A stretch of DNA of 64,000 bases from positions 806,001-870,000 of the forward strand of contig NZ_FPAY01000001.1 of assembly GCF_900116495.1 (NCBI RefSeq). Reading direction: 5' to 3'. Source of the DNA: Arthrobacter sp. ov118. Its GTDB lineage: Bacteria > Actinomycetota > Actinomycetes > Actinomycetales > Micrococcaceae. Below, in pieces: positions 17,900 through 25,280 of this stretch; position 1 is the first letter of the stretch; every line of letters begins with the position of its first letter. The notes under the pieces were generated by a model. That model saw only the letters and a program-made list of their open reading frames with translations, did not search any database and was not told where the DNA came from. A program made the translations under genes and the position numbers.

Positions 17900-18856
17900 C
17901 TAGGACTCCCTGCTCACCCGGCGGTTCCGTCCCTGGTAGAGGCGGCGGTAGCTGGAGGGCGTGGTGTTTAGTTCGCGCATGAAGTGGAGCCGGAAATTTG
18001 CTGACGTTCCCAAGCCCGTCCTGGCCGCGACTGCCTGCACGGTCAGATCGGTTGTCTCCAGCAGCCGGCACGCCTCGGCAATGCGCTGGCTGGTCAGCCA
18101 ACGCAGGGGCGTCGTTCCCGCCTCTGCCAGGAATTTGCGCGCGAAGCTGCTCGGCGCCCACCCGGCATGGACGGCCATGTCGACGATGGTCAGCGGCTCC
18201 GCCAGGCGCTGCCTGGCCCAGGCGCACGTTTCGGCGAAGTGCGTCAGCGGCGCGGCGACGGGGCGTTCAATGAACTGTGCCTGCCCGCCCTCACGGTGAG
18301 GAGCCACGACCATCCGCCGGGCAATACGGTTCGCTGCCTCGGTGCCGTAATCCCTGCGGACCAGGTGCAGGCACAGGTCGATTCCGGCCGCGACGCCGGC
18401 GCTGGTGCTGACGCCGCCCTCGTCTATGTACAGCACCCCGGCGTCGACGGCGATCGCAGGGTGCAGGGTTTGCAGACGCTGGGCGCTCCGCCAGTGTGTT
18501 GTGGCGCGCTTGCCGTCGAGGAGGCCGGCGGCGGCCAGAGCGAAAGCCCCGGTGCAGACGGACACCACCCGGGCTCCGTTTCCCGCCGCCTCACGAAGCG
18601 CTTCGCAGACGCTGGCCGGCGGGTCGGTGAGCGGACTGAACCCGGGCACAACGATGGTGTCCGCTGACCTGAGGGCGTCAAGCCCCGCCGCGGCGTGAAT
18701 GGCGTACCCGGACGTCGTCGGGACCAGACCGGGCTCGGCTGCGCACACTTGGAAGGTATACAGCTGCCGCTCGTCCTCGTGGCCGAATACCTGCGCGGGA
18801 ATGGCGAGGTCAAAGGCGACGACGTCCGGCAGAGCCAAGGCAACGACACGGTGCAT
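17900..18856 (-). CDS. GlxA-family transcriptional regulator (DJ-1/PfpI + AraC domains)
   Basis: 318 residues. The N-terminal DJ-1-like domain has the nucleophile-elbow sequence VVSVCTGAFALAAAG. The C-terminal AraC-type double helix-turn-helix includes EPLTIVDMAVHAGWAPSSFARKF and RIAEACRLLETTDLTVQAVAARTGLGTSANFRLHF. Family members sense metabolites and activate nearby genes. It diverges from a DJ-1-like membrane protein gene 112 bp away, the likely target. A small dyad (AGTGG-N9-CCACT, 18915-18933) lies in that gap. Confidence 0.92.
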   Translation of the reverse strand: MHRVVALALPDVVAFDLAIPAQVFGHEDERQLYTFQVCAAEPGLVPTTSGYAIHAAAGLDALRSADTIVVPGFSPLTDPPASVCEALREAAGNGARVVSVCTGAFALAAAGLLDGKRATTHWRSAQRLQTLHPAIAVDAGVLYIDEGGVSTSAGVAAGIDLCLHLVRRDYGTEAANRIARRMVVAPHREGGQAQFIERPVAAPLTHFAETCAWARQRLAEPLTIVDMAVHAGWAPSSFARKFLAEAGTTPLRWLTSQRIAEACRLLETTDLTVQAVAARTGLGTSANFRLHFMRELNTTPSSYRRLYQGRNRRVSRES

Positions 18857-18968
18857 GAGGCCACTGTACCCACGCTGCGCCTGACGAGATCACTGCCTGC
18901 AGAATCCTTTTCATAGTGGTCGTTTTTGCCACTCCCCGCTGCTGCTGCGTCCTGACAGTCTTAGCTCC

Positions 18969-20432
18969 ATGATCAGCTTTCGACCTTCACCGCCTGCTTC
19001 TTTCCGGCCAGCCACGCGCCGCGGGGCCAAGGGTCTGGCCCGGCTGATGCACGCCGTGTTGGCTGCTGCCCTCGCCGGCGCCACATTCGTCGGAGTTCTG
19101 GGTGCCGGGGCCGCCGCAGTGGGGCGTGACAGCGGCCTGGAGCGCAGGCTGGCCGTTGCCGAGGGCACACGGGGCAACGCCCCCGGGCCGGCCGCCGGCA
19201 CCGGAACCATCCGGGTCGCATTCGTGCTGGGCGGCAGCGGGACCGAAGCAGCTGACGTGCTTGCACCCTATGACGTCTTCGCCAGGTCCCCGAAGTTCAC
19301 TGTCACAACCGTCGCGGCCGACCGCTCACCCGTTCGACTCGCGGGAGCTCCCGCCGTGGTTCCGGCGACGACGTTCGCTGACATCGATGACGGCAGGGCG
19401 CCGGCACCGGACCTGCTGGTGGTGCCAGCCGTGGAGGATCCAAAAGGCGCCAGCGAGGCAGCCACGCGGTCCTGGATTGCCCGCCAATCGACCCGCGGCA
19501 TCCGCATCCTCGGGGTCTGCGCCGGCTCCATGCTGCTCGCGGAGGCCGGCGTTCTCGACGGGCACCGCGCCACGTCCCACTGGTCGCGCATCAGCTCATT
19601 GCGCCAGAGCCGGCCCGCCGTGCAGTGGGTCACCGGCCAGCGTTTCGTCCAGGACGGACGCATCATGACGACGGCGGGCGTCACCTCCGGGATCCCTGGT
19701 GCCCTGCAGCTGGTGCACGATCTCGCCGGGGAATCCGAGGCTGCACGGGTGGGCGCAGAGGTCGGATACCCGGGCTGGTCAATGTCCACGGGCACGGCGA
19801 TCGCCGACCAGGCTTTCAACGTCGGCGACGCTCCCGTTGCCCTGAACGCGGCCCTCCCCTGGTTGCGGCCGACGGTAGGGATCGGGCTGACGGACGGCAT
19901 CAGCGAGCTCGACGCCGTCGCCGCGTTCGAGGTGTACACCGTCTCAGGCGCTGCCCGTACGGTCGCCCTCGCCGCGGCCCCCACTGTCACCACCAAGCAC
20001 GGCCTGGTCCTGCTCACGACGCCCTTCGCATCAAAAGGGCTGCATTTGGACCGGCTGATCCTTCCGGGGGCCGCTGCCCACGACACCCGCCTCCTGTCCT
20101 GGGCCGGGAGCCGGCAGCTTGCCACCACTGTGCTGCCCCAACCGAGAGGCCCGCGGGGTGCCTTCGACGCCGCCCTCGAAGAGCTGTCCCGCCGGACCGG
20201 GAACACCACAGCCATGACGACCGCGAAATTTATCGACTATCCCACGGCCCAGTTGCACCTGGACGGAACCAGCACCGACACCCGCTCCACGTGGCTGTTT
20301 GTCATGACAGTCGTCCTCGCTGCGGGCGCCGGCGCGCTGCCCACCGTTCTCCGGCGCGCCGCCGTCGTTCGTTCAGCCCGAAAGGCACGCACAACAGAGC
20401 CGGCACATACTGCAGGAAAGGACCGGTCATGA
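18969..20432 (+). CDS. Membrane-anchored DJ-1/PfpI family protein, two-domain
   Basis: 487 residues. A hydrophobic N-terminal segment (about 27-52) is followed by a complete DJ-1-like domain (about 81-280) with the nucleophile at Cys184 in ILGVCAGSMLL and an HWSRIS motif like GlxA regulators. A second, incomplete DJ-1-like stretch follows (VGIGLTDGISELDAVAAFEVY, about 300-400) without a cysteine. The end has a membrane helix (WLFVMTVVLAAGAGALPTVL) and a basic tail. It is divergent from a GlxA regulator and overlaps the next gene by 4 bp (ATGA). It has no DNA-binding domain, so it may be a sensor or an exported hydratase-like enzyme. Confidence 0.8.
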   Translation: MISFRPSPPASFRPATRRGAKGLARLMHAVLAAALAGATFVGVLGAGAAAVGRDSGLERRLAVAEGTRGNAPGPAAGTGTIRVAFVLGGSGTEAADVLAPYDVFARSPKFTVTTVAADRSPVRLAGAPAVVPATTFADIDDGRAPAPDLLVVPAVEDPKGASEAATRSWIARQSTRGIRILGVCAGSMLLAEAGVLDGHRATSHWSRISSLRQSRPAVQWVTGQRFVQDGRIMTTAGVTSGIPGALQLVHDLAGESEAARVGAEVGYPGWSMSTGTAIADQAFNVGDAPVALNAALPWLRPTVGIGLTDGISELDAVAAFEVYTVSGAARTVALAAAPTVTTKHGLVLLTTPFASKGLHLDRLILPGAAAHDTRLLSWAGSRQLATTVLPQPRGPRGAFDAALEELSRRTGNTTAMTTAKFIDYPTAQLHLDGTSTDTRSTWLFVMTVVLAAGAGALPTVLRRAAVVRSARKARTTEPAHTAGKDRS

Positions 20433-21421
20433 CCGCCACCGCATCAGCCCCGGCCAAAGCACCCCACCGCCCGTTTCGCAGGTTGGGTGTGGCGGCGGCC
20501 GTCGTGGCAGGCCTCCTCCTCACCTCCGTGGCCGCGAACCTCGCCTTGGAACAGGCGGAGCGGTCCGCGGCCGTTCCCTACGGGCAAAGGGTGCAGACCA
20601 GCCCCGGCGCCCTTAACGTGGTCAGAACACCGGGCAACGGCAGGGCCAGGCAGTCCATCGTGCTGCTCAGCGGCCTGGGAACGCCGGCGCCGGCTCTGGA
20701 CTTTGCCCCGCTGATCCGGGAGCTCGCAAACTACGACGTCGTCGTCGTCGAAGGGTTCGGCTACGGGTACAGCGACCAGCCCCCGGTCGAGCGCACTGTC
20801 GAGAACATCACCGCCGAATTGCATGAGGCGCTGGCGAAACTGGACGTGCCCAGGCCCTATGTTCTAGCTGGCCATTCCATCGCGGGTTTCTACACGCTCG
20901 CCTTTGCCAACCGGTACCGGAACGACGTCTCGGCCGTCATCGGCATCGACCCCACCGTGCCCACCACCCAAACGATTCACGCAGACCAGACCACCGTGCC
21001 CGCCGACGGCATCAACTGGCAACGTCTGATCGCTACGAGTGGGCTGCTCCGCTGGGCCACCATGCTCGTGCCCAGCCTGGTGGAACCGGACGGCACCGCC
21101 TACACACCTCGTGAACGGGACCAGATGCGCCGCATGACCAACTGGAATTTCGGCAACCCTTCCGTTCTCGACGAAACCAACCGGATCGCGGACAACGCCC
21201 GCAAGGTGCAAACCCTGCGCTACCCGGAAGATCTGCCCGTGCTCACCTTCCTCGCCTCGGCGAAGGAGAGCCCTCCGGACCCGGCACGTCACGAGACCCT
21301 GCTGCACAACGTCCGCCACCACGAGATATTGACGCTCCCCGGCGGGCACTACTTGCACTGGACCCATGCCCCCGCCATGGCCACCAAAATCAAAGCCTTC
21401 CTGAACACGAATACACCCTGA
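20429..21421 (+). CDS. Alpha/beta hydrolase with N-terminal membrane anchor
   Basis: 330 residues from ATG 20429, overlapping the upstream stop (ATGA), so translation is coupled. One hydrophobic segment at about 20-42 (LGVAAAVVAGLLLTSVAANLAL) is a signal anchor. The hydrolase core shows SIVLLSGLG, YDVVVVEGFGYG, and the nucleophile elbow AGHSIAG (Ser). The late GGHYLHWTH supplies the catalytic His. It is probably an extracytoplasmic esterase or lactonase acting with the preceding DJ-1-like protein. The substrate is unknown. Confidence 0.88.
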   Translation: MTATASAPAKAPHRPFRRLGVAAAVVAGLLLTSVAANLALEQAERSAAVPYGQRVQTSPGALNVVRTPGNGRARQSIVLLSGLGTPAPALDFAPLIRELANYDVVVVEGFGYGYSDQPPVERTVENITAELHEALAKLDVPRPYVLAGHSIAGFYTLAFANRYRNDVSAVIGIDPTVPTTQTIHADQTTVPADGINWQRLIATSGLLRWATMLVPSLVEPDGTAYTPRERDQMRRMTNWNFGNPSVLDETNRIADNARKVQTLRYPEDLPVLTFLASAKESPPDPARHETLLHNVRHHEILTLPGGHYLHWTHAPAMATKIKAFLNTNTP

Positions 21422-21533
21422 AAGCACCGAACAGGCCCGCCGGCCCTCGCGAAGTCCAGGCACTGGAAGGCAGCCGGTGATAAAGCTGCCGAGGAGCTGC
21501 CCTTGCAATGGCGAGCTGGGGTGACTGCCGGCC

Positions 21534-22058
21534 TTAGTGGGGTGAAAGGCTTAATTGCTTGGCGTGGAAGTCAAAGTGGAGAGTGGGGTAGGCGTAAACG
21601 TCGGCGAGTGTCATGGACTGCGTGAAGAACGGGTCCCAGCGCGTCGGGAAGGCCATAGTGAGTGCCAGTGACGTTTCAGATTCACGCTGGAGGTGCCGGG
21701 CTAGTGTGGCGGTGACGCGTTCGAGTTTTCGCAGCATGCGGTTGCGGTCGAAGACTCGTGAGGCAGCCCGAGACCCCCAGTAATTAACTACGTCAAAGGG
21801 CAGTGTGCAGGAGTTCAGCAGCCCGGCAAAACCCTTCCCGACAGAGGGCGGCAGGCGGCCGAAGGTTCGCACCAGTGGCAGCAGGGCCAGGACGACCATG
21901 TACCCGAAAACCATGTGGAAGAGGAGTTCCTCGTTGGTCCAGCGGGTTCCTGTGCTGCGCCGTCGCAGCTCCTCATCGCTCGTCTGGGCGAGCGTGCCGG
22001 CAAGGGTTGAGCAAGCGCGTTTGTATCCCCTGCTGACCTCTTCACGGCTGGCGTCCAT
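21534..22058 (-). CDS. DinB-like (four-helix bundle) protein
   Basis: 174 residues from ATG 22058. Helices and metal-ligand candidates fit the DinB/DfsB fold: TRWTNEELLFHMVFGY supplies the first His, and the C-terminal YPTLHFDFHAKQLSL the HxxxH pair. Bacillithiol- or mycothiol-dependent transferases use this fold, so a thiol-linked role is possible. It starts 22 bp after the ArsO-like gene stop on the same strand, making it the last probable gene of the arsenic operon. That link is inferred only from position. Confidence 0.7.
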   Translation of the reverse strand: MDASREEVSRGYKRACSTLAGTLAQTSDEELRRRSTGTRWTNEELLFHMVFGYMVVLALLPLVRTFGRLPPSVGKGFAGLLNSCTLPFDVVNYWGSRAASRVFDRNRMLRKLERVTATLARHLQRESETSLALTMAFPTRWDPFFTQSMTLADVYAYPTLHFDFHAKQLSLSPH

Positions 22059-22080
22059 CACGTTTAACCCCAGCTGGAGT

Positions 22081-23448
22081 TCATGTCCGGGCGGATTCGG
22101 CTGCGCGGCCGTGCCGCAGCCCTGTCGGCAGGCCGAGGCTGATGGGCGCGCATTCCGGTATGTCGCAGGAGGACTCCGCAGTCTCGTCACCCGATCCGGG
22201 TATAGCGGTGGAGCAGACCCCCGTTTCGGGCAGTTGGAGTTCGACGGCGTGAGCGGCAGCGGTGTCTCCGGCCAAGGCGGCGGCAATGGAGCGGACCTGC
22301 TCGTACCCTGTGGCCAACAGGAAGGTCGGGGCGCGTCCGTAGGATTTCATTCCGGCCAGGTAGAAGTCCTTCTCGGGCTGGGCCAAGACTTTCACTCCAT
22401 GGGGCGGGACTGTCCCGCAACTGTGAAAGTCCGGGTCAATGAGTGGTCCGAGGGCACGGGGCGCATCGACCGCCGGATCCAGGTCCAGCCTGAGCTCGCT
22501 GAGGATGCCCAAATCGGGGCGGAATCCCGTCGCAGAAATGACCCTGTCGACGTTCAAGGCGCGGCCATCCTGCGCGTGCAAGCGAAGGGAAGAGCCGCCC
22601 GTAAGTTCAACGTGCTCGGTGCGGAAGCTTGTCAGGAGCTGAACGCTTCCAGTCTCGACGGCGGTGCGCAGCCTGGTGCCGAGCTGTCCGCGGGCAGGGA
22701 ACTTGTCGGCGTCCCCGCCGCCGTAGGCCCGGTCCGGGCTGGCCGCGCGGATGGCCCAAAGGACTTCGGTTTCCGGCCTGGTACGCGCAAGGCGGGCGAG
22801 GTCGAGGACCATGTTCGCGGCTGAGTGGCCGGAGCCGATGACCAGGGTGCGGCAGCCGGCGAATCCGTCCCGCTCGACGTCAGGCAGCGGGCCCGTGACT
22901 AGCCCGGCAGCACGGGCCAGCGCTTCGCCCGCGACGGGAAGCCCGGAGGAGCCCAGTGGGGCCGGTGTGGACCAGGTGCCGGAGGCGTCGATGACGGCCC
23001 GGGCCAGGACCTCGACGACGTCGCCCTGCGGGTCCTGGATGCGGAGCACGAAGGGGGCGTTTTCCCGCCCGAGGCTGCGGCCCTTGTCCATGCCCTCCCG
23101 GGTCACGGCGGTGACCCGGGAGCGGGTGCGGATCCGGTCCTTGAGTTCGGGTGTCGCGGCCAGCGGTTCGAGGTATTCCGCCACGATCTGGTTCCCATAG
23201 GGCAGAGCGGTTGGGCGGGGCGCCTCCCAGCCGTTGCGTTCAAGCAGCCGCACGGCGGCGGCGTCGAGGTTGTACTGCCAGGTGGAGAACAACCGGATGT
23301 GGCCCCATTCCCGGATGGCAGCGCCCACGGTTGGACCTGCCTCCAGGACGAGCGGCTCGAGTCCGCGTTCCAGAAGGTGCGCGGCTGCCGCCAGGCCAAC
23401 CGGGCCTGCGCCGATCACGGCAACGGGCAGGGAATCCAATCCGGTCAT
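22081..23448 (-). CDS. arsO: ArsO-like FAD-dependent monooxygenase/oxidoreductase
   Basis: 455 residues. The FAD-binding motif VIGAGPVGLAAAAHLLERG opens the protein, and a second Rossmann motif VIGSGHSAANMVLDLARL (about 200) binds NADPH. TLPYGNQ-like and ATGFRPDLG motifs match flavin monooxygenases of the ArsO type that sit in ars operons. The last 50 residues (after SIAAALAGDTAAAHAVELQL) are unlike the family core and contain CSTAIPG and SSCDIPEC, possibly metal-binding cysteines. It follows the cysteine-rich peptide gene at 92 bp, with a hairpin between. The ribosome site is TGAGGAAC. Confidence 0.82.
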   Translation of the reverse strand: MTGLDSLPVAVIGAGPVGLAAAAHLLERGLEPLVLEAGPTVGAAIREWGHIRLFSTWQYNLDAAAVRLLERNGWEAPRPTALPYGNQIVAEYLEPLAATPELKDRIRTRSRVTAVTREGMDKGRSLGRENAPFVLRIQDPQGDVVEVLARAVIDASGTWSTPAPLGSSGLPVAGEALARAAGLVTGPLPDVERDGFAGCRTLVIGSGHSAANMVLDLARLARTRPETEVLWAIRAASPDRAYGGGDADKFPARGQLGTRLRTAVETGSVQLLTSFRTEHVELTGGSSLRLHAQDGRALNVDRVISATGFRPDLGILSELRLDLDPAVDAPRALGPLIDPDFHSCGTVPPHGVKVLAQPEKDFYLAGMKSYGRAPTFLLATGYEQVRSIAAALAGDTAAAHAVELQLPETGVCSTAIPGSGDETAESSCDIPECAPISLGLPTGLRHGRAAESART

Positions 23449-23496
23449 CAGTTCCTCATTTCATGCGTCGTTCGGCTTTCGTGTGCCGCGGTGTCG

Positions 23497-23522
23497 GCCT
23501 GCCCGTTCTGTGGCGGGCAGGC
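23497..23522 (-). terminator. Intra-operon hairpin before arsO
   Basis: A perfect 9-bp G/C-rich stem (23497-23505 with 23514-23522, 8-nt loop) lies between the stop of the cysteine-rich peptide gene and the arsO start. No T-run follows. It may slow transcription, protect an mRNA end or act as an attenuator controlled by translation of the peptide. Confidence 0.5.
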
Positions 23523-23540
23523 CGGATATGGTCGGGCGGG

Positions 23541-23597
23541 TCAGCAGCAGTCCTGTCCGTCGTCGCAGCAGTCGTCGTCGCAGCAGCCGGTGCTCAT
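23541..23597 (-). CDS. 18-residue cysteine/aspartate-rich peptide of the ars operon
   Basis: The reading frame gives MSTGCCDDDCCDDGQDCC: six cysteines in three CC pairs separated by acidic residues. It is led by an unusually good ribosome site (GGGAGGGGGTGAC, four bases from the ATG). It lies 35 bp after arsC and 92 bp before arsO on the same strand. A peptide so dense in thiols inside an arsenic operon could bind As(III) or another soft metal, or be a leader peptide whose Cys codons sense charged tRNA. I know of no described family. It is real as a frame; its expression is inferred. Confidence 0.65.
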   Translation of the reverse strand: MSTGCCDDDCCDDGQDCC

Positions 23598-23632
23598 CAA
23601 GTCACCCCCTCCCAGCCTTGTGGTGGGGTTCG

Positions 23633-24043
23633 TTACGTCGCTGCGGGGATCAGAGAGGCGATCAGGGCCTCCACGCGGCTTTTGATTTCATCCCGGATGG
23701 GCCGGACGGAGTCGACGCCCTTCCCGGCAGGGTCTTCCAGGACCCAGTCCTCGTAGCGCTTGCCCGGAAAGTACGGGCATTCGTCGCCGCAGCCCATGGT
23801 GATCACGACGTCGGAGTCCTTGACCGCCGCGGTGGTGAGGACCTTCGGAATCTCGGCCGACATGTCGATGCCCACTTCGGCCATGGCTTCCACGGCGGCG
23901 GGATTAACCTTCACGGCCGGCTGGGATCCGGCGGAACGGACCTCGACGGCGCCCCGGGACAGGGTGGTGAGGAAGGCTGCGGCCATCTGGGAGCGGCCGG
24001 CGTTGTGGACGCAGACGAACAGGACGGAGGGCTTCTCGCTCAT
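23633..24043 (-). CDS. arsC: Arsenate reductase, low-molecular-weight phosphatase type
   Basis: 136 residues. The phosphatase loop CVHNAGRS at Cys11-Arg17 (CX5R) is the arsenate-binding nucleophile site, and Cys85/Cys89 in GCGDECP are the candidate resolving cysteines. The layout matches actinobacterial enzymes that use mycothiol or thioredoxin to reduce As(V) to As(III). Its start overlaps the aquaporin stop by 4 bp (ATGA), so the two are translationally coupled: reduction, then channel-mediated exit of arsenite. Confidence 0.93.
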   Translation of the reverse strand: MSEKPSVLFVCVHNAGRSQMAAAFLTTLSRGAVEVRSAGSQPAVKVNPAAVEAMAEVGIDMSAEIPKVLTTAAVKDSDVVITMGCGDECPYFPGKRYEDWVLEDPAGKGVDSVRPIRDEIKSRVEALIASLIPAAT

Positions 24044-24741
24044 GAGAGAACCTTTCGATCAGTCAGGACAGCGGCGGAATCAGCGGCCGTCGGATACAGG
24101 AAACGGACGAGGAAGTACCCGGCGGCACCGCCGAGGAGCTGGGCCAGAATGAAGGCGGGTGCGGAGGACGGGGCGATGCCGGCGAAAGTGTCGGTGATGG
24201 TCCGGGCTATCGTCACGGCGGGATTGGCGAAGCTCGTGGAGCTGGTGAACCAGTACGCGGCGGTGATGTAGCCGCCGACGGCGACGGCCACCCGGTCGGC
24301 CCGGCCCGAACGGACCGCGCCGAAGACGACCAGCAGCAGCCCGACGGTAGCGACGACCTCCCCCAGCCAGATCCCAGCACCTGCGCGTTCTTGGGAGGAA
24401 GCGGCCACCGGGGCGAGGCCGAACATCAGGTTCGCCAGGACACTGCCGGTAAGTCCGCCGAGGACCTGCGCGACGACCAGCCCCAGAACGGTCCTGGTGT
24501 CGACCAGCCCCAAGGCCCTCTCCACGAGCGTGACCACGGGATTGAACGATGCCGAGATCGGCTGCAGCGCCGCGATCAGCGCCACCAGCGCGGCACCTGT
24601 GGCGATGCTGTTCTGCAGAAGCTGCAGGCCGACGTCGCTCGGGGAAAGGCGCGAGGCCATCACGCCGGAACCCACCACCGCCATCACCAGGAATGCGCTG
24701 CCGGCGAACTCCGCCGTTGCCTTGCGGGCCAGTACGCTCAT
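24040..24741 (-). CDS. aqpS: Aquaporin/MIP-family arsenite channel
   Basis: 233 residues from ATG 24741, sharing a base with the arsR stop (TGATG). Six membrane spans and two half-helix loops are visible: SFNPVV (residue 67 on) and FANPAV (173 on). The first loop is NPV instead of NPA, as in several glycerol/metalloid channels. Between arsR and arsC it plays the part usually taken by ArsB or Acr3, letting As(OH)3 leave down its gradient, as described for Sinorhizobium AqpS. No arsenite pump is visible in the window. Confidence 0.88.
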   Translation of the reverse strand: MSVLARKATAEFAGSAFLVMAVVGSGVMASRLSPSDVGLQLLQNSIATGAALVALIAALQPISASFNPVVTLVERALGLVDTRTVLGLVVAQVLGGLTGSVLANLMFGLAPVAASSQERAGAGIWLGEVVATVGLLLVVFGAVRSGRADRVAVAVGGYITAAYWFTSSTSFANPAVTIARTITDTFAGIAPSSAPAFILAQLLGGAAGYFLVRFLYPTAADSAAVLTDRKVLS

Positions 24742-25094
24742 CAGGCCTGTCCGCCGATCAGTGACGCCAGATCTTCCAGGGCCTCGGCCCGGACCCGGTA
24801 ATAGACCCACACACCCCGCTTCTCACGGTCCAAAAGCCCCGCCTCATGCAGGATTTTCAAATGGTGGCTGATGGTCGGCTGGGACAACTGGAAGGCGTCG
24901 TTAAGATCGCAGACGCAGGCCTCCCCACCCTCATGGGACGCCACCAGGGACACCAACCTCAGGCGCACCGGATCCGCTAACGCCTTCAGCAGCGGCACGA
25001 TCCCTTCGGCCGCGGCCTCGGACAGAGGCTCCCGCGACAGCGGCGCGCAGCAGGTAACGGCCTGGGCCGAGTGAAACTCCAAATTCATAGACAC
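24741..25094 (-). CDS. arsR: ArsR/SmtB-family arsenic-responsive repressor
   Basis: 117 residues. The winged helix-turn-helix reads CDLNDAFQLSQPTISHHLKILHEAGLL. Candidate As(III) ligands are Cys15-Cys16 near the N terminus (TCCAPL) plus Cys60/Cys62 (ACVCDL), like the Corynebacterium-type site with an N-terminal Cys pair. The GTG at 25094 is taken as start because the promoter places transcription within a base or two of it; ATG 25088 is the alternative. No ribosome site precedes either, so a leaderless mRNA is likely. It is first gene of the ars operon. Confidence 0.9.
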   Translation of the reverse strand: MSMNLEFHSAQAVTCCAPLSREPLSEAAAEGIVPLLKALADPVRLRLVSLVASHEGGEACVCDLNDAFQLSQPTISHHLKILHEAGLLDREKRGVWVYYRVRAEALEDLASLIGGQA

Positions 25095-25129
25095 ACGTAA
25101 ATATTTACATCCATCTATGTTTAAGGCAA
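25086..25129 (-). promoter_or_regulatory. ars promoter and ArsR operator
   Basis: On the minus strand a -35 TTGCCT (25124-25129), a 16-bp spacer and a -10 TAAATA (25102-25107) predict a start near 25095, at the arsR GTG. A 34-bp imperfect dyad (25086-25119, perfect core GTAAATATTTAC, outer CATAGA/TCTATG) covers the -10 and start codon. This is the expected place for autorepression by ArsR. Confidence 0.7.
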
Positions 25130-25261
25130 GGACGGCGTGCTCACGCTTCCGGCGCGTGACCCCAGCCAGGCGCAGGCGGCCACTACGATGGCCGCGGTGC
25201 CCGTCTGAAGCGTGGGCGTGATGACCGGACCCCGGTCGGCGGCACCGTCACTTGCCCCCAT
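25121..25261 (-). CDS. Small single-span membrane peptide
   Basis: 46 residues from ATG 25261, with a strong AGAGGAGG ribosome site seven bases upstream. It has a polar N terminus, then one hydrophobic stretch (GTAAIVVAACAWLG) and a short polar tail. It starts 19 bp after the ClpN-like gene stop on the same strand, so the two may be co-transcribed. It ends just before the ars promoter. No family is recognised; the good ribosome site is the main support. Confidence 0.5.
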   Translation of the reverse strand: MGASDGAADRGPVITPTLQTGTAAIVVAACAWLGSRAGSVSTPSLP

Positions 25262-25280
25262 TTCCGTGCCTCCTCTGTCT

